The position numbers and the translations under genes were made by a program. Shown here piece by piece: positions 34,182-44,410 of a DNA stretch of 64,000 nt. The stretch comes from Plasmodiophora brassicae (Eukaryota > Endomyxa > Phytomyxea > Plasmodiophorida > Plasmodiophoridae), in contig JASFAU010000006.1 in the NCBI GenBank assembly GCA_039704465.1, forward strand, positions 1,178,001 to 1,242,000, in the 5' to 3' direction. The notes below the pieces were generated by a model. That model ran no database searches. It was not told the origin of the DNA and worked only from the letters and a program-made list of their open reading frames with translations. Each line of letters opens with the position of its first letter. The stretch's first letter is position 1.

Positions 34182-34378
34182 TGTGCTAACGCCGCCGCTG
34201 CCCACTACGGGGGCGGTCGGTCGCAAGAGTCGGCGCCTGGTGATATAACGAACTGATGTATTTGGACAGGATCGTCACAGCAAGGGCCGCTGCGGGGTCG
34301 AGTACGGTCATGATCATGTGACCGGGTGGCAGCAGCATCTGAGCAGCATCATCTGAGTACTGGTACTCTGGATGAACA
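34182..34378 (-). repeat. 5' LTR of the Ty3/gypsy element
   Basis: 197 bp, identical to the 3' LTR. The right target duplication AAGAT follows, then the remainder of the mariner transposase 3' end (GCTGCTCCCGAAGGCG) and its right terminal repeat. Confidence 0.95.
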
Positions 34379-34598
34379 AAGATGCTGCTCCCGAAGGCGT
34401 TCCGAATGATCCACGGGTCACCATTCACTGAAAGCCCACGTTATTCCCATGATCAGTCATGACGGAAATAATACATGGATCATGATCCACATGTTTTTTC
34501 CGCTTGATCCACTTATTTCTTCCTGTTGATGCAAAAATTTCTTCCGAGTGATCCAAGTGTTTCTTCCGAGTGATGCAAATATTTGTTTCCACCGTAAG

Positions 34599-34962
34599 TA
34601 TTTTAAAATGCATTTTAAAATATACTCGAATATTTTTTATTACCACAACACAGCGGCACATAGCGACGCCGACAGCAGTACGTATACTCCAGTCACGTTC
34701 GTTGCGGCCGGTCAACCATTCCCTCTAATTCGACAACTTCCTCGAAGTCGAAGTTGGCCAGGTACTGATCAAGAATGCGCGATGGGTAAGTTGCTCTCGT
34801 TAGTCCTGTACTCGCATGACGATCCATGTGGAACACGGTCGGAGCACTGATTGCACTCTGCTTGAACCAAAGCGCAACCGGCAGGTTTCGGCACCGTTTG
34901 AACTGCTCATGAATGCTATCTCGGGGGCACCCACGCTCACTTACGACCCATCGGCGTCGGGA
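34599..34962. other. Intergenic, AT-rich then unclassified
   Basis: Begins with the AT-rich tract that flanks the mariner element. No gene seen. Confidence 0.4.
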
Positions 34963-35328
34963 TGTTCACCCAGAGTACCAGTACTCAGATGATGCTGCTC
35001 AGATGCTGCTGCCACCCGGTCACATGATCATGACCGTACATACTCGACCCCGCAGCGGCCCTTGCTGTGACGATCCTGTCCAAATACATCAGTTCGTTAT
35101 ATCACCAGGCGCCGACTCTTGCGACCGACCGCCCCCGTAGTGGGCAGCGGCGGCGTTAGCACAGAAGCTTCTTGCGCAAAGAGCCCCAAGCAAACGAACT
35201 CACTTAATGGCAGGAGGTGGCCGCAGAGCGCCCGTTCGTCTACAGATGGAGGACGACCCCAGGACCAACTCCTGCCATTAAGTGAGTTCGTTTGCTTGGG
35301 GCTCTTTGCGCAAGAAGCTTCTGTGCAC
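34963..35328 (+). mobile_element. Truncated Ty3 copy: LTR, leader and gag start, then a head-to-head leader
   Basis: 34963-35163 is a diverged LTR of the same family in the opposite orientation to the full element. The leader and first codons of gag follow (ATG at 35207, frame MAGGGRRAPVRLQMEDD). At about 35262 the sequence turns back, and 35270-35328 is the reverse complement of 35159-35217. The result is a palindrome of two gag leaders, without pol. Confidence 0.88.
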
Positions 35329-35628
35329 CGGGCTCCGGCGTCGGTGGACACTCGGCACTGACAAGCGTAAGCACGCAAAATGCATGCCTCGCGAACTTGG
35401 AACGGACTATGGACCCACTTACCACGAAGTCTACGACCCCGTGATGCCCTGTGATGGTCGCCTGGCACCTAGGGCCTGCTCTGCATGCTGGGCAATTTAA
35501 AATATAAAAAATGACTTAAAATTCGGGAGGTATTTTAAAATGTACCTATTTAAAATACGTATTTCAAATACCCGCATCACTAGGTGTGTCGCAGTCCGTG
35601 GCGGAGTCCGCAGACCCTCACGGCGACA
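35329..35628. other. Intergenic with AT-rich tract
   Basis: 35489-35575 is strongly AT-rich with repeated TTTAAAAT and ATTTAAAATA blocks, like the flanks of the mariner element. No gene. Confidence 0.5.
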
Positions 35629-35970
35629 ATGACGTCGGTAGCTGAGGTACCTCGCTCACGCCCCGTCAATGGGCGGGTTTGGAAGACGATCCAGAAGTCA
35701 CGGCATAGCAGTACGATGCGGACAGGCGCGGCCGGATCGTTCGCGAAACGACTTCAGGAAAGGGAGAAGTTGCAGGCGGCACGGATTCAGCAGCAGGCAC
35801 TGATCGAGGAGATCAAGGCGACTAAAGCGGAGGAGCGGAGGCGACGCGCGCAGAAGCGCGCCACGAAGGAGGCGAACGAGAAGAAATCACAGGTCGTCCA
35901 AGTCATCTCAGACACGAGCAAGCTCAAGAAGCTGACCAAGAAGCAGCTAAAGATGATCCGCAAACAGTAA
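35629..35970 (+). CDS. CGR1/CCDC86-like rRNA-processing protein
   Basis: 113 residues, ATG at 35629. The family layout is present: GRVWKTIQKSRHSS near the start, SFAKRLQEREKLQ, a long basic/acidic helix (EERRRRAQKRATKEANEKK), and the signature VVQVISDTSKLKKLTKKQLK at the C-terminus. Yeast Cgr1 and animal CCDC86 are small nucleolar proteins needed for 60S ribosome and chromosome-periphery functions. Single exon, complete. Confidence 0.85.
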   Translation: MTSVAEVPRSRPVNGRVWKTIQKSRHSSTMRTGAAGSFAKRLQEREKLQAARIQQQALIEEIKATKAEERRRRAQKRATKEANEKKSQVVQVISDTSKLKKLTKKQLKMIRKQ

Positions 35971-36221
35971 AATACGAACTACCACGTTCGGCGGTGTGGG
36001 CGATCGAAGAGCGCGGCGAATGGACAGTGGGCGACTATCTATCGTCACACAGTTCCATGATGGTGCGCGTGCGATTCTCATGGCTGGTGGTGAGGAGAAC
36101 CCTATGCTGCTGCAGCCCAGTCCTGTGACGCTCGCTGGTAGCGTTCCCGGCTCCCCAGGCCCCGGCTGGGCGTCACACGCCAAAGTTTAAACGTCGCGCG
36201 ACGACAACGGCGCTTCCGAAC

Positions 36222-37082
36222 ATGTGGTCGTCGCAGGCGATTGTGAAGGGGCGCCCACAAAAGAGCGACCTCGCCAATGCGTCCATGGCGTCCTGTGAGA
36301 TCGCGCGTCTGACGATGCAGAAACTAGCGGCGAACCGCGATCGCGATCAGGAACGTCAGCGCGCCGACAATCTCGAGCGTCAGCTGACCCGTGAACACGC
36401 TCGCGCAGACGCACTGGACAACCTGTAAGAGGGCGGCTCCGATGCGGCCTGCTCCGCTAGGCTCAGACGAGGTTGCCATTTTAGGGTCGACCGATTGCGC
36501 CGCGAGCAGCAATTGCTGACTGGCGAGGTCGCCACGTTACGTCGCGCGTCGCACGACATCGAGCAGGTGTGCCGGTCTGCGTTATCGTTGCCAGTGACAT
36601 CGGCATCGACGCCAGCGGATCTGGTCGGCAACACGATCGAGGCGCTACGGACGGCGCGACACGCGGCAGCGTGTGCCGATGCACGGGCGGCGCGCGCCTC
36701 CGCTGAACTGTGCCAGACGCGGGCACAGCGCGACCTGGCACGTCGACAGGCGCGACAGATGCTGGCCATTAACGTGCACGTCCACCGACGATGGAAGATG
36801 CAGAACGACGTGGAGCAACGTGTGCGCACCCTGCTGAACACGATGGCCGAACGTACACAGCAGCAACAGCCACCTCGCCAGGGCAAGAAGGCGGCTCCAG
36901 GACGGCCAGTCATGCCGAAAACGATCGCATACGAGCACCTATCTACCCACGACAAGGTTGGTGTATGGAGCAGTACGCGTCCGCTATTGGGTATGATGAC
37001 ACGTGAACCGCAGCTGTTCGCGTTGCAAAAGTTCCTGGACCTGTTCGACGAGACGAAGGGCGCCGCCGTGCAGAGCAAGTGA
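36222..37082 (+). CDS. Coiled-coil protein, 2 exons, unknown function
   Basis: Exons 36222-36424 and 36485-37082 give 266 residues. The 60-bp intron (GTAAGA donor, TTTTAG acceptor) joins ADALDNL to VDRLRREQQLLTGEVATL and makes one continuous coiled coil. The N-terminal exon is a helix rich in Arg, Asp and Gln. A second helix (RAARASAELCQTRAQRDLAR) is followed by a Pro/Gln linker and a conserved-looking tail (AYEHLSTHDKVGVW). No family recognised; a scaffold or motility-associated role would be a guess. Confidence 0.6.
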
Positions 37083-37174
37083 GCGGCAGCCGCGCGAGAC
37101 AAGCGTACAATACAGTGTTCGAATTGCCCAGTGTGTGTCCAGACGATGGGGTCGATTGATGTGGTTGCTAAGCG

Positions 37175-38572
37175 TTAGGATAGTACAGTAGGTGAATGTG
37201 CTAGAGATCTCAGAACCGGCAGCATGTGCGGGCCACGACGCGTATCCAGGCGAAAGTCAATGCCGTCGGGCCCTCGCAGTCGCCCGTCAGCGTCGCACTC
37301 GACGACGAACGTGGCGCCGGATCCGGTGGCGTCCCCTCTCCGCCGGCACTGGATCGTGCCCCGCGATTCCGTCCAGCCGTGTTTCACGCAGTCGAAGCCG
37401 GCGGCGGTCAGGATGGCGCGTGCGCATCCGACCCAGTACAGCACGTTATCCTGGCGCATGGTGCTCACATCCGCCAGCGTCAGCGGTCGACTCCGCGACC
37501 AGAACCGCACGGCACCCGTGCGACGATCGACGCGACATGACGAAGGCACGCCGGCGAGCAGTCGCTGCGCAGCTTGGGACTGCGCCGCGCCCAGAATCCC
37601 GGAGAACGCTATTTTGGGCGACGCAGTCCACTGGCGCACGGGTTCGCTGCCGAGCGTCACGCGCAGGTCGGTGTCGGTCAGGACGATGCGAAGCGTGGCG
37701 GACGCCCAGAACTGGTACGATATCGACGTGGGTGTGCACGTCACCGACGTCGCGAACGACCGCGCCTGGCGCTCGAGGACGGCGAACTGGATGAGAACGG
37801 CGTCGCGGTCGAGCGACGCGATCAGCGACTGCAGGGCGAGGCGCAGGTCCGTGCAGGACATGAGACGGTTACGCTCGATCTCCATGATCGTGTGCGTTTG
37901 GGCGGGCGTGACGACCTCGACGCCGTCGTCGTCGACGAGCGCGAACGTGAGCGCCATGAGCGCCCAGTGCAACCTGCCGGGCTGCATGCGCAGCGACAGG
38001 TCCAGCGTAAACGACGATGTCGATATGGTCGTGCCGGATACGGTGCAGTGGTGAGGCAGAGCGGGTCGATGCAGGTGCAGGTGGTGCGAGACCATCGCGC
38101 GCAGCCGCCGACGGACACGGTCCCGATCGGCGGGGGGTGCGGCCAGCGTATCCGTCCCGGACGTGCATCGCGGCAGAAGGTAATAACCGGACGACGATGC
38201 ACAATGCGACGCGGTTTCCAGGTCCCACACCGGGTACGTTAATGACGTCAGGCGGAAATCGCGGTGCCATTCCAGGCAGTAGGTGTCGAGAAGTGCTATC
38301 GCCGCTCGACCAAGGCGATATGACTGCAGGCGGCGTGTGCACCACCGGATGAGGGCCAGGAGGCGCCCGCACGATTGGACGGATCGCGTCAGCAGCATCA
38401 GCAGCTGCCGCCGCTTATGATCATTGTCGTCGTCGAGTTCGAGGCTCTCGACGACGTCCGTGAACTGCTGCGAGACGGACCGTACGGCGGCGAGCACGAC
38501 GACGGATAGGGGCGACGTGGGCGCCCAGGCGTCACCCGGTGAAGCCGCAGCGGGTGCCGCCACCGCCGCCAT
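37175..38572 (-). CDS. Mediator subunit 14-like protein
   Basis: 465 residues from the ATG at 38572. The N-terminal block is typical of MED14: PLSVVVLAAVRSVSQQF then LLTRSVQSCGRLLALIRW. Later segments match in order: a long strand-rich domain (TISTSSFTLDLSLRMQPG, LMALTFALVDDD) and LRLALQSLIASLDRDAVLIQ. MED14 is the scaffold of the Mediator complex joining head, middle and tail and acts in the nucleus in RNA polymerase II transcription. The protein is much shorter than animal MED14, so only the N-terminal core is represented. Confidence 0.6.
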   Translation of the reverse strand: MAAVAAPAAASPGDAWAPTSPLSVVVLAAVRSVSQQFTDVVESLELDDDNDHKRRQLLMLLTRSVQSCGRLLALIRWCTRRLQSYRLGRAAIALLDTYCLEWHRDFRLTSLTYPVWDLETASHCASSSGYYLLPRCTSGTDTLAAPPADRDRVRRRLRAMVSHHLHLHRPALPHHCTVSGTTISTSSFTLDLSLRMQPGRLHWALMALTFALVDDDGVEVVTPAQTHTIMEIERNRLMSCTDLRLALQSLIASLDRDAVLIQFAVLERQARSFATSVTCTPTSISYQFWASATLRIVLTDTDLRVTLGSEPVRQWTASPKIAFSGILGAAQSQAAQRLLAGVPSSCRVDRRTGAVRFWSRSRPLTLADVSTMRQDNVLYWVGCARAILTAAGFDCVKHGWTESRGTIQCRRRGDATGSGATFVVECDADGRLRGPDGIDFRLDTRRGPHMLPVLRSLAHSPTVLS

Positions 38573-38879
38573 TGCGGACCGACCGTCGTCGATCGCGCAC
38601 CGCGCACTGAGTTGAGCTGCACCCGCCCACGGACTTGCGACCCACTTAACGTATGTCCCGCTGCGTTGCTGCACATCGTGCAGAGCGCCGACGAACAGGC
38701 CAGTGCGCTACCTATCGAGACCGTGTCTGGCTGGGTACAGGGCCGCTGTGGGCGCCCTTTTAGGCCGGGCCGTGAGATATGATTTGCAGATGGCCCCGGG
38801 CCGCACGTCCACTGGCGTGTGACGTGTGGCCGTGTGCGCGTCCATTTCGACATCGGCCGATTGGTTGCAGGCGTCGCCG
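38573..38879. other. Divergent promoter region
   Basis: About 300 bp between the start codons of the MED14-like and CARMIL-like genes, which diverge. No element recognised beyond GC-rich sequence. Confidence 0.4.
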
Positions 38880-41639
38880 ATGATGGCGTCCTGCGTTGAG
38901 GATGTCGATTGCGGTACGGTGGCGCGCATGCTTGACCATGGGGTGGCAACCGTGTCGGACGACGATTGGCGGACGGTGCCGATGGGGGAGACGACCCAGG
39001 AGTTCCTGTCGGTGCTGGAGAACGTGCTGTCGGCGAGTGACCGCCGTACGGCCTGGGTGCATCTCGACACCGTCGTGCATCGATGGGTCACCGAGATGGC
39101 CAACGCCGGTGCACAGTGCCCGTGTCGAAGCGTCACGGCGAAGACCGACGTCAGCGACGCCGTAGAGAGTCGGCATTCGACAGAGGACCCGCCGGCTGTG
39201 GCCTGCCCTTTGAACGACTACCAGCAGGACACGATTGGGTCAATCTTGTCCGATATCAAACAGACCGCCGTGTACTGCGACGAGGTTCCCGTTGCCTATC
39301 GGTCGTCCTCGTTTCACAACCGTGTCGTCATGATGACCGAGTACCGCCTCGTGGTCCTGCCGACAGGTCGGCCCCGTCTGGGGAAACGCGCGCCGATTGT
39401 GTCGGCGTCCATCCTCCAGATCACGTCCGTCGACGTCAACGACAACACCGTCAGCGTTGAACTCGGCAACGGATCCATCCTGAACGTTCGACAGCCGGAG
39501 AGGGCAGAGAGCCAGTTCCTGACCTGCCTGGTCGAACGCTTCCAAGGCGTTCGTCGTTCGTGGCCGGACGAGGAGCGCGCGCGCCTGCCGTCCGGTTGCC
39601 GGTACCCGGACCCAAGTGCCGCCGACCGTGACGATGTCGTTGGCACGTACGGCGCCATCTGCGATCGGGACGGGATCCAGGGTCGCTCCCGGTTCGTCGA
39701 CTACCTGGACAGGTGCCGAGCCCAGGGCGACACCACGCTGAACCTTCGGGTACGGCATCCGGCGTCGTGTTGTTGCCACATTGCTTCCTTGGTGGTGACC
39801 ATACGGCGCGCAGGATGCACTGGGCGTGTTTCGATACGAGGAGGGCGCGCACCTGCGGGCGCTGTCGGCCGTCTGCACATCGCTACGGTACACGGCCGAC
39901 CTGTTCGACCGGATCGACGCGTCCAACCTGGCCATTGGCGATCCGGGCGTGCAGGCGATCGCGTCGATGATGACGGGCGTGTCGCGCGTCCAGCTGGTGA
40001 ACCTGTCCAACGTGCGCTGCGCGTCCCGGGCGATGGCGGCCCTGGGCAGCGCTCTGCACCGGCAGGCACCTAACTGGCTGCGCCACCTGGACGTCTCCAA
40101 CAACGTCATCGGCGATAAGGGCATGGCGCATGTCATGACGGCGCTGACGCAGACGGGCACTCGCCTGAAGCACCTGAACTGCTGCCGATGCGGCCTGGGC
40201 GCACGCGCCTTTGAAGCCATCGGTAGGGAGCAGGCGTCTGTCGTCGAACGGGTGACTCGGTCGCTAACGTTCGTCGTTTGTACCCACCCGGCACAGCCAC
40301 GTACATGAGCGCGGTGCCCAGCCTGGAGACGTTGAGCGTGTCGGACAACGCGCCGGGCGCCACCGGCCTGGACTGGATCGAGGAGAACCTGCACCACCTG
40401 GACCGCCTGCGCGTCCTGCGCCTCGGGCACTGCTCGGGGCCGGGCGCCCAGCTCGATTCCATCCTGCGCCACATCGCCGACCGTGTCGTCGGTCGCCTGC
40501 GGTTCCTAGGTAGGGGGTGGTGCTGGACAGCCGTCTGACCATCGCCCGGGGCCTCACATCGTGCCCGTTGTAGACGTGTCCCGGAACCGCCTGTTAAACG
40601 ACGCCGTTCTGCATGTCGGGTCCTGCCTGCGCCACACGCCGACCATGGCGACGGTGGCGATGGCCGACGTGCGCCTGACGAAGCAGTCGGCGACGATGCT
40701 GTTGGAGAACGCGGCCAGCAACGGTCACGACGGCGTCGAGTTCGTCCTGGACCTGTCGGGCAACGACTGCCCCGGGTCGGTGTCGCCCTGGCCGGACGCC
40801 CTGCAGACGATGGCACGCGCCACGCCCGACCAGGTCGTGCGGAACGTTGTCGCGTTGAACCTGTCGTCGTGCGGCATCAACCCGGTCGAGTTCATCGCCG
40901 TCTGCAAAGCGCTCGAGTCGGTACCGTCGCTGATGGTCCTGGACCTGGGCGGGAACGTGCATCGGCGCCTCTTCGGCAAGGAGACGGGCGGCCAGGCAGG
41001 ACGCGCCCTGGCCGACCTGTGCAATCGCAACGGCAACCTGAAGATCGTCAGCGTACGCGGGCGACCCGGCGCGCCCATGGGCGCCGCCGCCGTCAGCGAG
41101 CTCGTCGACGGCCTCATGGGCAACACCACGCTGACGGCCCTGAACCTGTCCAGCAATGCCATCAGCAAGCACACCTATGTGGGATGGCGTTCGCATGGTG
41201 ACGCGCGGTCGCCTGACCTGACCCTGTGCGTGTGTGTGTGCAGGACCTGATCGTGAAGCTCCTGGTCAGGAGCCCCAACATCCGCCATGTTGACCTTGAC
41301 GGGAACAGGCCGGCCTGGCCCATCCTGCAATCGTTCTGCGACGGGTGCGTCCCCGGCCGATGCATGCTGGCCCGTATTGTGTGGCGCGCCTACTGACTGT
41401 CGCCGCACAGGTTACTGTCGTCGGTGACGGGTCTGGTATCGGGCATGCCCCGCGACGACCTGTTGCACTGCGTGACGAACGAACGCACCCGGGACGACGT
41501 CGACGACGTGTGCGCCCGACTGGCGAACCTGCTGCGCGACAATGCCGCCCGGGTCCCCGTCGAACGTTGCCCGCGCCTGCAACGCGCCCTGCGCGACGCC
41601 GACTGGATCAAGTCGAAGGCGGCGACGACCGCCCTGTGA
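38880..41639 (+). CDS. CARMIL-like PH + leucine-rich-repeat protein (6 exons)
   Basis: Exons 38880-39749, 39814-40222, 40297-40509, 40574-41178, 41244-41344 and 41411-41639 give 808 residues; introns are 64-74 bp with GT-AG ends and matching phases. Residues about 120-230 form a PH-like domain (NRVVMMTEYRLVVLP, ILQITSVDVNDNTVSVEL, LTCLVERFQGVRRSWP) as in CARMIL, followed by the short linker GTYGAICDRDG. Leucine-rich repeats then run to near the end (LRHLDVSNNVIGDKGMAHV, VVALNLSSCGINPVEF, LMVLDLGGNV, LTALNLSSNAIS). CARMIL proteins bind capping protein and regulate actin at membranes. The C-terminal capping-protein-binding region of CARMIL is not evident here. The fifth donor is the weakest choice. 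Confidence 0.75.
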
Positions 41640-41704
41640 TCGTCGTATGATAGTACAGATAGAGCGTCGTCGCCGTGGACGGCGCTGCTTTGTATCGCTG
41701 GTTG

Positions 41705-44281
41705 TCACCAGTAGTCCCTGCAGGAGCACTGCCCGTCCTGGAACCGATGATGCCGCCTGGTGTCCCGCACGTAGACGGCCCGGTCGTAGACGCGCGACGC
41801 GACCTTGAACGCCGCGTGGCAATCCGAGCACATGCGCATGCTGGTCGACGCGCAGATGGGCGCCCGCCCGTCCTGCGCCCCCATCAGCCCGTACGCCAGC
41901 GCGATCTTCTCGCTGTGCCCGCACACCAGGCGCCGCCGCGCGTCGTCATCGTCGTCGGCGGCGCCAGGGTCGAGGAGGCCCAGGCGCGCGTCGGGCGCGT
42001 ACCCGTGGCGAAGCAGGTCGTCGATCAGGGCGCCGTGGCGTTCCTGCAGGCGCGCGTCGTCGCCCTGCAGGTCGTGGCACCCGACCTGGACGGACCGATC
42101 CGGCAGGATGACGGTGGTGGTGGGGCGCGCGTCCACGCCCCGATCGGCCATGTCCCGGTGCAGGCGCCGCAGGTCGTCGTGCAGGCTGGCCTCGGCGTAG
42201 ACCTGCGCCATGCGGACGTAGGCGTCGGCGTCGGGCGCGGCCGACAGCGACCGTAGGCGGGCGAAGGCGCGCTGCGCCCGTGGCAGGTCGCCATGGTGAC
42301 CGCAGGCGTGCAGCAGGGCGACCCAGGCGTCGGCGCTGTCGCTGACGGCATTGGGCGCGTCGACGATGCGGCGCTCGGCGTCGTCGAGGCGCCCGGCGCG
42401 CCCGTACAGGTCGACGAGGCAGGCGACGTGGCGCGGGTAGACCGTCAGGCGGTACGTGGCCGGCAGGTGCCGCAGGAGGGCCTCGGCGCGCGGCAGGTCG
42501 CCCTGGCGCGCGCACCCGACCAGCAGGGCGTGCAGCGTCGTCTCGTTCGGGCGCAGGTCGAGCGCGACGACGTGGTCGAGCAGGTCCAGGGCGCTGGCCA
42601 GCAGGCCGTGCTGGCCGTAGGCGCCCATCATGGCCGTGTAGGTCAGGATGGCGTCCGTCGTCGCGCCGCCCGCCGTCGCCGCCGCCCGGAACACCTGCAG
42701 GGCGGCGTCCAGGCGGGCGCAGTCGCCGAACGCCCGGACGAAGGCGCTGGCGACGTTGCCGGGCAGCGGCAGGTGGCGGTCGGCGGCGAACGCGTACAGG
42801 CGGTCGGCGACGGCCAGGTGCGAGGCGCGCCCGCAGGCGGACACCAGGCAGGCGAGGACGGCGGCGTCGATCGGGACGCCCCGGTCGACCATCGTGTCGA
42901 ACAGGGCGGCGGCCGGCGGCACGCGGTCCGCCTTGGCCAGGATCGACAGCACGTTCGTGTAGATCTGCTTCGTCAGCGGGACGCCGAGGCGCTGGACCCG
43001 GGCGAACGTCGCGACGGCGTCGTCGACCGCGCCGTGGTGGCCGTACGCCCCGATCAGGGCGTTGTGGGTCGGCACGTCCGGCACGCCGGGCAGGCGCTGG
43101 AAGGCGCGGACGGCGCCGGCCAGGTCGCCGCAGTGGTCGTACGCCGACACGATGGCGCTGGACACGTTGCCGTGACGCAGCAGGTCGTGGCCGCCCGCGT
43201 ACGCGTGCAACGTGTCGACGGCGCCGCGGCGCGAGGCGCGCCCGCAGGCGACGATGAAGAGGGCGGCGACGGGCGGGTCCAGGGCGACGCCCCAGCCGGC
43301 GGTCATCAGGCGGAAGACGGCCAGGGCGTCGTCGACGCGGCCGGCCTTGGCCAGGGCGGCCAGCGTCATGTTCGCGTAGATGTGCAGCGACTCGGGCGGC
43401 AGGCGCATCGGCTCGAGGCGGGGCAGGGCGCCGACGACGGCGTCGAACCGGCCGTCGCCCAGCAGCGTCTTGAGCAGGTTGCTGAGCAGGCGGGGCATCT
43501 GCGGGACGGCGCCCGGGTCCTGCCGGCAGGCGACCTGCAGGAGGCGCTCGGCGACACGTGCCGACAGGTCCGATTGGTGTTCGCCGCAGCAGGCGGCGAA
43601 CAGCGACAGCGTCTTGGCGTTGAGGTCGGCGCCCCGGTGCAGGGCGTCGTCGGCGACCTGGAGGGCCTCGACGGCGCGCCCGGACAGGCGGCACATGTTG
43701 ACGATGCCGAACAGGGACATGGGGGAGCGCGGCCCGAACTTCAGGTACAGGTCCAGGGCGACCTGCCACTGGATGGGCTGCGTGCGCTGGCAGGCGCCGA
43801 TCAGGGCGCAGAACAGGGCGTCGGTGACCTGGACGCCCCGGGTCACGGCCGCCCGCAGCACGTGCGCCGCCTTGGACGGCAGGCACCGCCGGCAGAACGA
43901 CATGGCCGTCATGTAGAAGCGGATGTCGGCGCTGAGGCCCATGTCGAGGACGCGCTCGACAACGGCCCAGCCGCGCCCCGGGTCGTCATCCTGCTGCAGC
44001 GTCCGCACGGCCAGCAGCATCGACGGGCGACGCATGAACGCTGCGTACAGTGACGGCGGGCGCGCTCGCCCCTGCTGCTGATGCTGATGATGATGCTGCG
44101 GCGGTGGCGGCTGTAATCCGGCACACAGCTGCGGGTGGGGCGCGCCCTCGACACCGCCGTCGCGTCGATCGGGCGGACGGTGCTGTAGGCGCGGGGCCGC
44201 ACAGAAGAAGGGGGTGGACGCGCGACCGACCGGCAGGCACGCGTGCCGGGTCAGGCGCGGCCGTGCGAGCGCATGGCGCAT
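41705..44281 (-). CDS. PPR protein with C-terminal DYW cytidine-deaminase domain
   Basis: 858 residues in one exon, ATG at 44281, giving a basic N-terminus (MRHALARPRLTRHACLPVGR) like a mitochondrial presequence. At least fifteen PPR-type units follow, for example YTNVLSILAKADRVPPAAALF and YTAMMGAYGQHGLLASALDLL, with E-type repeats before the end. The DYW domain shows the deaminase motif HSEKIA, the zinc pair CSDCH, then HHRFQDGQCSC and the terminal residues DYW. In plants such proteins convert C to U in organellar transcripts. Scattered protists also have them, so organellar RNA editing is the reasonable inference. It converges on the CARMIL-like gene with 65 bp between stops. Confidence 0.93.
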   Translation of the reverse strand: MRHALARPRLTRHACLPVGRASTPFFCAAPRLQHRPPDRRDGGVEGAPHPQLCAGLQPPPPQHHHQHQQQGRARPPSLYAAFMRRPSMLLAVRTLQQDDDPGRGWAVVERVLDMGLSADIRFYMTAMSFCRRCLPSKAAHVLRAAVTRGVQVTDALFCALIGACQRTQPIQWQVALDLYLKFGPRSPMSLFGIVNMCRLSGRAVEALQVADDALHRGADLNAKTLSLFAACCGEHQSDLSARVAERLLQVACRQDPGAVPQMPRLLSNLLKTLLGDGRFDAVVGALPRLEPMRLPPESLHIYANMTLAALAKAGRVDDALAVFRLMTAGWGVALDPPVAALFIVACGRASRRGAVDTLHAYAGGHDLLRHGNVSSAIVSAYDHCGDLAGAVRAFQRLPGVPDVPTHNALIGAYGHHGAVDDAVATFARVQRLGVPLTKQIYTNVLSILAKADRVPPAAALFDTMVDRGVPIDAAVLACLVSACGRASHLAVADRLYAFAADRHLPLPGNVASAFVRAFGDCARLDAALQVFRAAATAGGATTDAILTYTAMMGAYGQHGLLASALDLLDHVVALDLRPNETTLHALLVGCARQGDLPRAEALLRHLPATYRLTVYPRHVACLVDLYGRAGRLDDAERRIVDAPNAVSDSADAWVALLHACGHHGDLPRAQRAFARLRSLSAAPDADAYVRMAQVYAEASLHDDLRRLHRDMADRGVDARPTTTVILPDRSVQVGCHDLQGDDARLQERHGALIDDLLRHGYAPDARLGLLDPGAADDDDDARRRLVCGHSEKIALAYGLMGAQDGRAPICASTSMRMCSDCHAAFKVASRVYDRAVYVRDTRRHHRFQDGQCSCRDYW

Positions 44282-44402
44282 GCGGAGGGGCGGCGCTGCT
44301 GCACTGGCGGCCGCGTTGGGGGACCTGCGCGGTCCGCCGCCCTGCCACAACAGTGCACGCTGCTCGCCGCCAGACAGCAGAGCGATCGGTCAGGCGGCCC
44401 CG

Positions 44403-44410
44403 GTATATAG
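44403..44410 (-). promoter_or_regulatory. Possible TATA box of the DYW PPR gene
   Basis: TATATA at 44404-44409 reads TATATA on both strands and lies about 125 bp upstream of the start codon in an otherwise very GC-rich stretch. No transcript data to confirm. Confidence 0.3.

Larger units (their letters stand above)
29042..34378 (-). mobile_element. Ty3/gypsy LTR retrotransposon with chromodomain
   Basis: Full-length element of 5337 bp read on the minus strand, with identical 197-bp LTRs (TGTTCATCC..TTAGCACA in element orientation) and a 5-bp target duplication AAGAT (29037-29041 and 34379-34383). A purine tract (CGGGGAG) precedes the 3' LTR. The sequence after the 5' LTR starts GAAGCTTCTTGCGC and does not look like a usual tRNA primer site. 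Gene order is gag-protease, then reverse transcriptase, RNase H, integrase and chromodomain, which is Ty3/gypsy. Identical LTRs mean a very recent insertion. Confidence 0.95.
27087..34598 (+). mobile_element. Mariner/IS630-like DNA transposon, copy 1, interrupted
   Basis: Terminal inverted repeats start CTTACGGTGGAAACAAATAT at 27087 and end with the complement at 34598, each about 100 bp with internal TGGATCA/GGAAGAAA sub-repeats. Both ends are flanked by TA, the usual target duplication of the Tc1/mariner/IS630 superfamily. Without the Ty3 insertion the element is about 2.17 kb and encodes one transposase. The copy at 54617-61949 is nearly identical, so transposition was recent. Confidence 0.92.

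Noticed and set aside
42293..44053. 586-codon open frame on + opposite the DYW PPR gene
   Set aside because: Antisense by-product of strong GC bias at third positions; composition is Gly/Arg/Val/Gln-rich with no domain, while the minus strand has clear PPR and DYW motifs.
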